DNA of 8,911 nucleotides from Thiomonas sp. (GTDB lineage Bacteria; Pseudomonadota; Gammaproteobacteria; Burkholderiales; Burkholderiaceae_C), in NCBI GenBank assembly GCA_028706735.1, contig JAQTVS010000100.1, forward strand, positions 1-8,911, written 5' to 3'. Every line of letters starts with the position of its first letter. Within the stretch, counting starts at the first letter, position 1. Under the pieces are notes generated by a model, which ran no database searches, was not told the DNA's origin, and saw nothing but the letters and a program-made list of their open reading frames with translations. Both the position numbers and the translations under genes were made by a program. Below are positions 1 through 5,964 of the stretch, one piece after another.

Positions 1-658
1 GCCCACCTTCGAGCCGATCGCCCCGGTGCGCGGCCTGACCAACCGTTCGGGCGGCAAGATGGGTTACGCCGTGGCGCGCGCCGCGCGCGAGGCGGGCGCG
101 CGGGTGCTGCTGGTCAGCGGCCCCACGGCCCTGGCGGCGCCATTTGGCGTGGAGCGCATGGACGTGGAAACCGCGCAGCAGATGGCCGATGCGGTGATGG
201 CGCAGGTCGCGCAGGCGCAGGTGTTCATCGCCACCGCGGCCGTGGCCGACTGGCGACCCGCGCAGCCGCATTCGCAAAAGCAAAAAAAATCGGCGGATGC
301 GCCGCCTCCGTCCATCGCCTTGCAGACCAATCCCGACATCCTCGCGGCCGTGGCCGCGCTGCCACAGCCGCCTTACTGCGTGGGCTTTGCCGCCGAGAGC
401 GAGAACCTGATCGCGCACGCGAGCGCCAAGCGCGCACGCAAGAACGTGCCGCTGCTGGTGGGCAATCTCGGTCCCGAAACCTTTGGCCAGGACGACAACC
501 GGCTGGAACTGTTCGACGCCAGCGGCCATCACCCGCTGGGCTCTGGCCGCAAAATCGACCTGGCCCGCACGCTGATCGTCGAGATCGCCCGGCGTCTCGC
601 GGCATCCGACACGCTAGAGCGTGAACAGGCCCGCATTCAAACCCCGCCCGGCGCATGA
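1..658 (+). CDS. coaBC: CoaBC, C-terminal CoaB domain (5' end outside window)
   Basis: Bifunctional phosphopantothenoylcysteine decarboxylase / phosphopantothenate-cysteine ligase. It makes 4'-phosphopantetheine for coenzyme A in the cytoplasm. Only the CoaB (ligase) half is present: the frame is already open at base 2 and the GTG at 26 is an internal Val codon. The visible protein opens with a [20 protein letters not shown] stretch, matching the CoaB nucleotide-binding entry (usually EPIDPVR..TNRSSGKMG). It continues with the AAVADWRP segment, a KQKKSAD loop, TNPDI (usually KNPDI, near the CTP site) and [11 protein letters not shown], all standard CoaB landmarks in the right order. About 218 residues are seen; the CoaC flavoprotein half would lie upstream. 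The stop is TGA at 656-658. dut starts 40 bases later on the same strand, and coaBC-dut adjacency is common in proteobacteria. No frame damage is seen. Confidence 0.95.
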   Translation, partial: PTFEPIAPVRGLTNRSGGKMGYAVARAAREAGARVLLVSGPTALAAPFGVERMDVETAQQMADAVMAQVAQAQVFIATAAVADWRPAQPHSQKQKKSADAPPPSIALQTNPDILAAVAALPQPPYCVGFAAESENLIAHASAKRARKNVPLLVGNLGPETFGQDDNRLELFDASGHHPLGSGRKIDLARTLIVEIARRLAASDTLEREQARIQTPPGA

Positions 659-698
659 CGCGCCACAGCGGTTTTCCCTTCCCCGAAAGAGTGTTCCC

Positions 699-1148
699 AT
701 GACGACGATCGCCGTCCGCCTGCTCGATGCGCGCCTGCGCGACCAACTCCCCGCCTACGCCAGCCCGGGCAGCGCCGGGATGGATTTGCGCGCCATGATG
801 GACCAGCCGCTGGTGCTGCAGCCGGGGCAGGCCGAACTCATCCCCACCGGCCTGGCCATGCATATCGGCGATCCCGGCCTGTGCGCCATGCTGCTGCCGC
901 GCTCCGGCCTTGGACACAAGCATGGCGTGGTGCTGGGCAATCTGGTCGGGCTCATCGATTCCGACTACCAGGGCCCGCTGATGGTGAGCTGCTGGAACCG
1001 CGGCGCGCAGCCCTACACCGTGCAACCGATGGAGCGCATCGCGCAACTGGTCATCGTGCCGGTGGTGCAGGCGCATTGGGCGGTAGTGGACAGCTTTGAC
1101 GCCACCGAGCGCGGCGCGGGGGGCTTTGGCTCCACCGGCGCGCACTGA
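699..1148 (+). CDS. dut: Deoxyuridine 5'-triphosphate nucleotidohydrolase (dUTPase)
   Basis: Hydrolyses dUTP to dUMP and pyrophosphate, keeping uracil out of DNA and supplying dUMP for thymidylate synthesis. It is a cytoplasmic homotrimer. The product is 149 residues (E. coli Dut is about 151). All five trimeric dUTPase motifs are present in order: [11 protein letters not shown] (residues 22-32), PRSGLG (67-72), GLIDSDYQG around catalytic Asp87, [11 protein letters not shown], and the C-terminal P-loop-like [10 protein letters not shown] (138-147) with the stacking Phe143. The ATG at 699 was chosen because GAAAGAG (685-691) sits seven bases upstream and the first residues ([10 protein letters not shown]) fit the family. 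An in-frame ATG at 621 would overlap coaBC and add 26 atypical residues. The gene lies between coaBC and the DUF2062 gene with short gaps, probably one transcript. Confidence 0.97.
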   Translation: MTTIAVRLLDARLRDQLPAYASPGSAGMDLRAMMDQPLVLQPGQAELIPTGLAMHIGDPGLCAMLLPRSGLGHKHGVVLGNLVGLIDSDYQGPLMVSCWNRGAQPYTVQPMERIAQLVIVPVVQAHWAVVDSFDATERGAGGFGSTGAH

Positions 1149-1176
1149 TCCGCACGAAACACACAGGGGCTGTCAC

Positions 1177-1752
1177 ATGGCACGCCGTTGGGCCAAACTG
1201 CTGGTGCGCAAGTTCGAGGCGATGCAGAGCAGCCCGTGGCTGCGCCCGTTCGCCAAATACATTGCCCATCCGGCGCTTTGGAGCCTGAACCGCCGCAGCG
1301 TGGCGCTGGCGGTGGCTGCGGGCATGATCGGCGGTTTGATTCCCGGCCCGTTCCAGATGCTCACTGCAGGCATCCTGGCCCTGCTGGCGCGATGCAACTT
1401 TCCCATCGCCCTGGTGGTGACGCTCTACAGCAATCCGCTCACCATCGTGCCGCTCTACCTCGTGGCCTACAAGCTCGGTGTGCTGGTCAGCTCCGCGCAG
1501 ACCGCGCAAACGCTCGCCGCGCCGCCCGGCTTCGACTGGCTGCACCTCTGGGATTCCACCCTGGCGCTGGCGCACTGGGCGTGGAATCTGGGCACGCCGC
1601 TGTTCGTTGGCGTGCCCCTGCTGGCGCTCATTCTGGCGGTTGCCGGCTATGTCATTACCCTGCTGGGCTGGAACCTGCATCTGCGACTGGAATGGCGCGC
1701 GCGCAAGGAAGCCCGCAGGCTGCGCGAACTCTCCAAAACCGACTCGCGCTGA
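1177..1752 (+). CDS. DUF2062 family inner-membrane protein
   Basis: A 191-residue protein with a basic, non-signal N terminus and hydrophobic stretches at about residues 41-57, 61-101 and 141-165, ending in a charged tail (WRARKEARRLREL). The segment YSNPLTIVPLY (84-94) is the diagnostic Asn-Pro-x-Thr/Pro-x-Tyr pattern of DUF2062, and IPGPFQM (55-61) is also typical. The family is usually predicted to be inner-membrane and its biochemical role is not established, so I assign none. The start at 1177 is supported by AGGGG (1165-1169) seven bases upstream, and it follows the dut stop by 28 bases, suggesting cotranscription with coaBC-dut. The 3' end runs almost straight into the triple repeat, which may supply the end of the operon transcript. 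The family call is firm; the function is unknown. Confidence 0.88.
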   Translation: MARRWAKLLVRKFEAMQSSPWLRPFAKYIAHPALWSLNRRSVALAVAAGMIGGLIPGPFQMLTAGILALLARCNFPIALVVTLYSNPLTIVPLYLVAYKLGVLVSSAQTAQTLAAPPGFDWLHLWDSTLALAHWAWNLGTPLFVGVPLLALILAVAGYVITLLGWNLHLRLEWRARKEARRLRELSKTDSR

Positions 1753-1761
1753 GTTTCCTGC

Positions 1762-1982
1762 CCCCCGAAAGCCGCACGACGCGCGGCTCTCCCCCAGGAG
1801 GGGAAACACTTGGGGCGGCCCTGCGTGTATCAGGTTCCCCCGAAAGCCGCACGACGCGCGGCTCTCCCCCAGGGGGGGCGAAACACTTGGGGCGGCCCTG
1901 CGTGTATCAGGTTCCCCCGAAAGCCGCACGACGCGCGGCTCTCCCCCAGGGGGGGCGAAACACTTGGGGCGGCCCTGCGTGT
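1762..1982. repeat. Three tandem 75-77 bp direct repeats with internal hairpins
   Basis: Units are 1762-1836 (75 bases), 1837-1913 (77) and 1914-1982 (69, truncated at its 3' end just before the slyD stop). Units 2 and 3 are identical over their shared length. Unit 1 differs in the G-tract, where AGGAGGGG replaces AGGGGGGGCG. Each unit carries a six-base-pair inverted repeat, AGCCGC / GCGGCT with a seven-base loop (1770-1788, 1845-1863, 1922-1940), then a CCCCC-A-GGGGG element. The array fills the gap between the convergent DUF2062 and slyD-like genes. It resembles short GC-rich palindromic intergenic repeats seen in many Burkholderiales. A role in transcript ending or mRNA 3' protection is inference. 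The frames open across it are chance: the 77-base period would break any frame. Confidence 0.95.
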
Positions 1983-1985
1983 TTC

Positions 1986-2492
1986 TTACTTCTCGCCGGG
2001 CAGGAACAGACCGGCATCGGCGTTGTCCAGCAGCGCGCTCTGCGCTTCGACTTCGTCCGGATCGGCTTCGCGCACGTCGAGCACGGTGTATTCGATCCGC
2101 AGCGCCAGTCCGGCAAGGGGATGGTTGCCATCGAGCAGCACCTTGTCGTCGTGAATCTCGGTCACGGTGTAGAAGGCATCGGCATCCCCAGCCGAGCAGC
2201 CTTCTGGCAGTTGCTCGAACATCATGCCCTCTTCCAGTTCGGCCGGAAACAGCTTGCGGTCTTCGACCAGCAGCAGATCGGGCTCATAGTCGCCAAAGGC
2301 ATCTTCGGGCTGGAGGTAGATGTCGCCGGTCTCTCCCGCGCCTTTGCCGATCATCTCCTCGGCCATGCGCGGCAGCAGGTCATCGCCGCCCACATAGAAG
2401 TCGTCGCCCTCGGTGTTTTCGTCGATCAACTCGCCTTGCGAGTCTGTCATGCGCCAGGACAGGGTGGCGACAAGGCCTTCGGTGATTTTCAT
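1986..2492 (-). CDS. slyD: SlyD-like FKBP-type peptidyl-prolyl isomerase / chaperone
   Basis: A 168-residue acidic cytoplasmic protein. The N-terminal FKBP strand region (MKITEGLVATLSWRMTDSQG) is followed by an inserted IF-type chaperone flap (roughly YLQPEDAFGDYEPDLL onward), and then the hallmark LDGNHPLAGLALRIEYTVLD where the chain returns to the FKBP fold. In this family the enzyme assists prolyl-bond isomerisation and folding of client proteins. Two departures from E. coli SlyD stand out. The long His/Cys metal-binding tail is absent. The usual G-L-E motif of the FKBP helix is replaced by a DLLPRMAEE stretch, so isomerase activity may be weak. The start ATG (complement of 2490-2492) has no clear Shine-Dalgarno. 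The gene is divergent from roxA and convergent with the DUF2062 gene. FkpB/SlpA is an alternative subfamily name. Confidence 0.88.
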   Translation of the reverse strand: MKITEGLVATLSWRMTDSQGELIDENTEGDDFYVGGDDLLPRMAEEMIGKGAGETGDIYLQPEDAFGDYEPDLLLVEDRKLFPAELEEGMMFEQLPEGCSAGDADAFYTVTEIHDDKVLLDGNHPLAGLALRIEYTVLDVREADPDEVEAQSALLDNADAGLFLPGEK

Positions 2493-2516
2493 GGGTATGC
2501 TCGCAGGAGTTTATGA

Positions 2517-2561
2517 ATGGAAACGGGGGACGATCAAAAGTTCGCCCGCATTGGAACATGA
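2517..2561 (+). CDS. Possible 14-codon leader ORF ahead of roxA
   Basis: The ATG at 2517 is preceded by AGGAG (2505-2509) at a seven-base spacing, the best ribosome-binding site in this interval. It would encode METGDDQKFARIGT and end at TGA 2559-2561, overlapping the proposed roxA ATG (2558) as ATGA. That geometry is typical of translational coupling. The same AGGAG is only three bases from an in-frame roxA ATG at 2513, which is too close for good initiation. No similarity to a known leader is recognised. It may instead be chance sequence, with roxA really starting at 2513 or 2567. Confidence 0.3.
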   Translation: METGDDQKFARIGT

Positions 2562-3739
2562 CAAGCATGTCAACTGCGACGATCAATTGGGGGGATTACA
2601 GCATCCCCCGTTTTTTGCGTGAAGCCTGGCAGCGAAAACCGCTGCTGCTGCGTCAGGCGTTTCCTGGTTTTGCCCCGCTGCTGAGCCGCGCACAACTGTT
2701 CGCGCTGGCTGGCGACGAGGACGTGGAGTCGCGCCTGCTGCAGCGCAATGGGCGCAGCTGGCAACTTGAGCACGGGCCGTTTGCGCGCAAGCAGATTCCC
2801 CCGGTGGACCAGCGCAACTGGACTCTCCTGGTGCAGGGCGTGAACCTGCATGTGGATGCGGCCAGCGCATTGCTGTCAATGTTTCGCTTCATTCCGGATG
2901 CGCGCCTTGATGATCTGATGATTTCCTGGGCCAGTGATGGCGGCGGCGTCGGCCCGCATCAAGATGCCTACGACGTGTTTCTGCTGCAGGCTGCTGGCCG
3001 CAGGCGCTGGCGGATCGGCCCGGTCGCCGATGCCACGCTGCAGCCGGGCAAGCCCGTGAAGCTGTTGGCGCATTTCACCCCGGAAGAAGACCTGCTCCTG
3101 GAGCCCGGAGACATGCTTTACCTGCCACCGGGCTGGGGCCACGACGGTATTGCCGTGGGCGGCGATTGCATGACGTACTCCATCGGGTTTCGCGCGCCGC
3201 CCCAGGGCGAGCTGCTCAAGGAAGTGCTGTGGCAACTGGCCGAATTCCAGCAGGGCGGGCCGATCTACACCGATCCGCCGCTGCGCGAGGGGGCCGCCCC
3301 CGCCTTGCTGCCACAGTCGATGGTGAAGTTTGCCGCGCAGGCGTTTGCCAGGCTCAAGCCGGATGCTGCGATGTTTGAGTCCGTATTGGGCGCTTACCTC
3401 ACCACGCCCAAGCCGCAAGTCTGGTTTGAGGGCATGCAGGCAAGCCCCGCAAGCTTGCGGCGCGCCTGCCAGCAGACCGGCTGCCGCCTCGACCGGCGCA
3501 GCAAAATGCTCTACACCGCGCAGTCCGTGTTCCTCAACGGCGAGGCAGTGCCTGCGGCGCTGGCGGCCTCCGCCCTGCTGCGCGAACTGGCTGACCAGCA
3601 CAGCCTCAGCGCCCTCCAGTTGAAGGGCGCCACCAAAGACGAACTGGCCGCGCTGGCCCAGTGGTGCGCACAGGGCTGGCTGCTGACTGGCGAAGTGGCG
3701 GCGGCCCCGGCGGCCGCAACCAAAACCCGCCGAGGCTGA
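2558..3739 (+). CDS. roxA: RoxA/YcfD-type ribosomal oxygenase (50S protein L16 arginine hydroxylase)
   Basis: A JmjC-domain Fe(II)/2-oxoglutarate oxygenase. The E. coli member hydroxylates an arginine of ribosomal protein L16. The product is about 393 residues (E. coli RoxA 373). The facial triad is visible: His134 and Asp136 in GPHQDAYDVFLLQ, and His195 in PPGWGHDGIA. The following GRRRWRIG carries the conserved basic residues that in YcfD contact 2-oxoglutarate, and YSIGFRAP closes the cupin barrel. The remaining ~180 residues correspond to the dimerisation and winged-helix regions of the family. The ATG at 2558 is preferred because TGA/ATG overlap with the upstream leader ORF offers coupling; 2567 and 2513 are in-frame alternatives. 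The start region lies in an inverted repeat (ACATG / CATGT, 2556-2570). The next gene begins one base after the stop, so the two are surely cotranscribed. Confidence 0.93.
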   Translation: MTSMSTATINWGDYSIPRFLREAWQRKPLLLRQAFPGFAPLLSRAQLFALAGDEDVESRLLQRNGRSWQLEHGPFARKQIPPVDQRNWTLLVQGVNLHVDAASALLSMFRFIPDARLDDLMISWASDGGGVGPHQDAYDVFLLQAAGRRRWRIGPVADATLQPGKPVKLLAHFTPEEDLLLEPGDMLYLPPGWGHDGIAVGGDCMTYSIGFRAPPQGELLKEVLWQLAEFQQGGPIYTDPPLREGAAPALLPQSMVKFAAQAFARLKPDAAMFESVLGAYLTTPKPQVWFEGMQASPASLRRACQQTGCRLDRRSKMLYTAQSVFLNGEAVPAALAASALLRELADQHSLSALQLKGATKDELAALAQWCAQGWLLTGEVAAAPAAATKTRRG

Positions 3740-3740
3740 C

Positions 3741-4262
3741 ATGGGCCTCGGGCATCCCGGTGACGCGGCGCCGCAGCCCTCCTGCGCGCAGGACGTGTCG
3801 TTTGATACGCGAGCCGATGCACATTCCGCTCTGGTCACCCTTGTTGCCGGTCAAACTGTGGCGCTGTTGTGTTTCAGCGCTGATTTCAGCGGCTGGCCTT
3901 TGCAGCAATCGCGTTTCATCCGGCAGCTGGAACTCTGGGCATTGCACGATCCGACGCGGCCCGCCGCGCTGCGGATGCTGGCGCTGGATTGGAGCACGGC
4001 GCCCCTGCGCTTTGCGCGGTTCTCAGCCTTTCGCCGCGACTTCGCGCATCGTATCGAATGTCGGCAGATTTCCGAGACGTAAGCCCGCGGGCTACATGAA
4101 ATGGCCTGGACGCCGCGCGGCGCCATCTACGCCCACACGGCCACCTGGATGTCGGGAGAGCAAGTGCGCAACGTCACGCGCCTGCATGCACTGCGACAAC
4201 GTTTTGAAGCCGCGTGGCAACAAGCAAGACCCGCTTTTCCCGCAACGACACTTGGATTGTGA
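3741..4262 (+). pseudogene. Unrecognised protein gene interrupted by an in-frame stop (TAA 4080-4082)
   Basis: An ATG at 3741, one base after the roxA stop and with GAGG (3732-3735) five bases upstream, opens a 113-codon frame ending in ...RIECRQISET at TAA 4080-4082. The same frame then stays open for 59 further codons to TGA 4260-4262. This extension reads like ordinary protein (HEMAWTPRGAIYAH ... RLHALRQRFEAAW ... PAFPATTLGL), with third positions mostly G or C in its first half. Restored, the product would be 173 residues. From memory, Burkholderiales often carry a hypothetical protein of this size near roxA that ends in FPATTLGL or similar, which supports one ancestral gene broken by a nonsense change (for example GAA or CAA to TAA). 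Alternatives are a sequencing error, a truncated but working N-terminal protein, or restart at ATG 4101 (no good ribosome-binding site). The function is unknown; no signal peptide or membrane helix is seen. Confidence 0.7.
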
Positions 4263-4443
4263 CAAATAAACGACAGATCCATTTTCAACCGTAAATTTGC
4301 AACACGGGGAATACCCGAAGCCCATCTATACTTATGCGTGAGCTTGATGTGCAAACCGGTTCTGGTTGCAGTTAGGTTCAATCAGGACGGTAAAGAATTT
4401 TTTCGGGCTCCCGCCCATTTTGACTGACGCTTAGAGGAAAGTA
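4263..4443 (+). promoter_or_regulatory. Upstream region of the small lipoprotein gene
   Basis: A 181-base interval that is visibly richer in A/T than the flanking genes. It contains TATACT (4327-4332), a five-of-six match to a sigma-70 -10 box, but no convincing -35 at 16-18 bases; the nearest TTGCAA (4297-4302) is 24 bases away. A small inverted repeat, CGGG-GAATA-CCCG, lies at 4305-4317. A strong ribosome-binding site, AGAGGAAA (4433-4440), ends the interval. If the -10 is real, the mRNA would have a leader of roughly 100 bases. I see no terminator for the preceding gene, so read-through from roxA is also possible. Confidence 0.35.
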
Positions 4444-4671
4444 ATGAAAAAGTCCATTCTGCTGGCATCGATGATTGCCGCTCTCGCCCTGGCCGCTTGC
4501 GGCAAGAAAGAAGAAGCCGCCCCCGCCGCTTCGGCTCCTGCTGCTGCTTCGGCTCCCGCCGCAGCGTCCGCGCCGGCTTCGGCTCCCGCCGCTGCCTCGG
4601 CTCCTGCTGCTTCGGCTCCGGCCGCTGCTTCCGCGCCTGCTGCTGCTTCTGGCGCCAGCGCTGCCAAGTAA
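4444..4671 (+). CDS. Small Ala/Pro/Ser-rich lipoprotein
   Basis: A 75-residue precursor starting MKKSILLASMIAALALAACG, a classic lipoprotein signal with lipobox LAAC and Cys19 as the acylated residue, followed by a charged GKKEE linker. The rest (residues 25-75) is low complexity: seven Ser-Ala-Pro units (Ser30, 36, 42, 46, 52, 57, 63) spaced 4-6 residues apart by alanines, ending in GASAAK. The mature peptide is expected to be membrane-anchored and extended or disordered in the periplasm. Small lipoproteins of this composition are common in Burkholderiales, with no established function that I know of. The ATG has an excellent ribosome-binding site (GAGG six bases upstream), and a strong terminator follows within 20 bases, so the gene is probably a well-expressed single transcript. 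No enzymatic role can be inferred. Confidence 0.9.
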   Translation: MKKSILLASMIAALALAACGKKEEAAPAASAPAAASAPAAASAPASAPAAASAPAASAPAAASAPAAASGASAAK

Positions 4672-4689
4672 TCTGTTTTTTGCAGATGC

Positions 4690-4717
4690 AAAAAAGCCGG
4701 CGCAAGCCGGCTTTTTT
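4690..4717. terminator. Bidirectional rho-independent terminator
   Basis: A perfect 12-base-pair stem (AAAAAAGCCGGC / GCCGGCTTTTTT) closes a GCAA tetraloop (4702-4705). The A- and T-tracts make it work on either strand: it ends the lipoprotein transcript 18 bases after its stop on plus and the bamC transcript about 70 bases after its stop on minus. Sequence evidence alone is strong. Confidence 0.95.
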
Positions 4718-4732
4718 GTTGCCTGAAATTTT

Positions 4733-4777
4733 CTTGAGCCAACTCTCCTTGAGCCAACCGATGCCAGTCGGCTCAAG
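4733..4777. repeat. Direct and inverted CTTGAGCC repeats downstream of bamC
   Basis: CTTGAGCCAA occurs at 4733-4742 and again at 4748-4757 (15-base period), and the reverse complement GGCTCAAG lies at 4770-4777. Either left copy can pair with the right copy in an eight-base-pair stem, with loops of 14 or 29 bases. In the bamC transcript this falls 8 bases after the stop codon, between it and the bidirectional terminator. No U-tract follows the stem, so it is not itself a standard terminator; mRNA 3' stabilisation is a guess. Confidence 0.6.
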
Positions 4778-4785
4778 CGCAGGGT

Positions 4786-5934
4786 TTACTGAATCTGCTG
4801 CTGCAGGATCTGCAGAATTTTGCGTGCGTCATCCGTTTGCAGGGGTTTGCTTTCCAGGGTCTGCACTGACACCACGGTTTGCGTTCCTGATGATTGCAGT
4901 GCGATGCGGTAGTCGGCGGGCTTGGGCTCGAATTCCTTCTTGCCGAACAGCTTGCCGAAAAAGCCGACGCTGTCCTGCGACGCCTTGAGCGCGGCCTCGG
5001 CGCTGATGTAGCGCACGTCAAACTGACCAGCCGAACGGTTGCGGTCGATGACAGTAAAGCCCGCGGTATTGATCGCCAGGCTGACCTTGCGCCAAGCGGT
5101 GTCAAACCCGTCCTGCAATTGGAGAGCGAGGCCGTTGTCGACCAGCTGCGATGCCACCGGCTGCGCGATCTGCACTGGATGCGCCACCTGTTGTTTGGCC
5201 GCTTCCTCGCTCATGCCCAGCGTGACCATGAGTTTGCGCAGGAAGATGGTGTTCAACTCCGGGTCGGGCGTGGCGGGTTCCCAGGCCGTGGTCGACTTGT
5301 CGTTGGAGTTGTAGACCTCCTTCATTTTCTGGTGGGTGATGTAGATCTGCGTGCCCTTGCCGTCCGGAGTGCGCTCGAACACGGTGCGGAAGCGGTCGCG
5401 CGTGCCGGTGTCGTACAGGCTATCGAACACCTTGCCGATGTATTTGCGGATGAAGTCTTGCGGCAGTTTGGCGCGGTTTTCCGCCCAGTCGGTCTCCATG
5501 ACGCCGGTGGCCGGGTCGGACTGGGTCAGGTAGAGGCCGTTTTCCTGCCAGAAGCCTTTGACCTTTTCCCACAACTGATCGGGCGTGGCGTCCACCACCA
5601 GCCAGCGCTGCCCGCCGGCTTGATCGATATGCATGCCAGGGTATTGCGGCAGCACTGTATTGGTTTTGGCGACTTGCTCGGCGGTTTGCGCGCCGCGGTT
5701 GTAGGCCAGCGCGCTGACAGGCGCATTGGGATTGCCGGGGACGACATATTGTTCTTGTCGCGCGAGTTGGGTCAGGTCTGGCGGCACCTCAAGCTGATTG
5801 CCCTGTTTGGCGCTTTCGTAGTCGACGCTTTTGCCTTGGACAACAGTGCTCAGCGAAGAGCAGCCGCTCAGTAAACCCGCAACGCCGAGTGCGAGGGCGA
5901 GGGCGCTCAGCCGCCAGGATGTGGAAAGAGTCAT
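4786..5934 (-). CDS. bamC: BamC, outer-membrane protein assembly lipoprotein
   Basis: A component of the BAM complex that folds beta-barrel proteins into the outer membrane. The 382-residue precursor (E. coli BamC 344) begins with a signal peptide and lipobox LLSGC, giving lipidated Cys25. A polar segment follows (SVDYESAKQGNQLEVPPDLT), corresponding to the extended BamD-binding N-terminal part of BamC. Two helix-grip domains then appear: the first from about GQRWLVVDATPDQLWEKVK, with the conserved GVMETDWAENRAK and RDRFRTVFE regions, and the second from ALQLQDGFDTAWRKVSLAI through TVIDRNRSAGQFDVRY. The ATG at 5934 is preferred over an in-frame TTG two codons upstream. It starts 30 bases after the dapA stop on the same strand. 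dapA-bamC (dapA-nlpB) is the E. coli order too, which supports both calls and an operon. Confidence 0.95.
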   Translation of the reverse strand: MTLSTSWRLSALALALGVAGLLSGCSSLSTVVQGKSVDYESAKQGNQLEVPPDLTQLARQEQYVVPGNPNAPVSALAYNRGAQTAEQVAKTNTVLPQYPGMHIDQAGGQRWLVVDATPDQLWEKVKGFWQENGLYLTQSDPATGVMETDWAENRAKLPQDFIRKYIGKVFDSLYDTGTRDRFRTVFERTPDGKGTQIYITHQKMKEVYNSNDKSTTAWEPATPDPELNTIFLRKLMVTLGMSEEAAKQQVAHPVQIAQPVASQLVDNGLALQLQDGFDTAWRKVSLAINTAGFTVIDRNRSAGQFDVRYISAEAALKASQDSVGFFGKLFGKKEFEPKPADYRIALQSSGTQTVVSVQTLESKPLQTDDARKILQILQQQIQ

Positions 5935-5964
5935 TTGCAATTGGGTCTCGGTGTGTCAGTGAGG

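Noticed and set aside
225..1145. Minus-strand frame of 306 codons opposite coaBC/dut
   Set aside because: Antisense to two conserved genes; low-complexity Arg/Ala composition.
1762..1982. CRISPR array
   Set aside because: The units are contiguous direct repeats with no unique spacers between them.
1188..2516. Long plus-strand frame (442 codons) running through the DUF2062 gene, the repeats and the slyD antisense
   Set aside because: It overlaps two well-supported genes in other frames, crosses the repeat array by chance and has no recognisable domains.
2876..3838. Minus-strand frame of 320 codons opposite roxA
   Set aside because: Shadow of roxA, whose metal-binding triad is intact in the plus-strand frame.
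4431..4757. Minus-strand Ala/Glu/Gly-rich frame opposite the lipoprotein
   Set aside because: The repeat-like protein is only the reverse reading of the Ser-Ala-Pro codons, and it spans a strong terminator.
4894..5874. Plus-strand frame of 326 codons opposite bamC
   Set aside because: Antisense shadow of bamC with no family features; bamC is secure from its signal peptide and domains.
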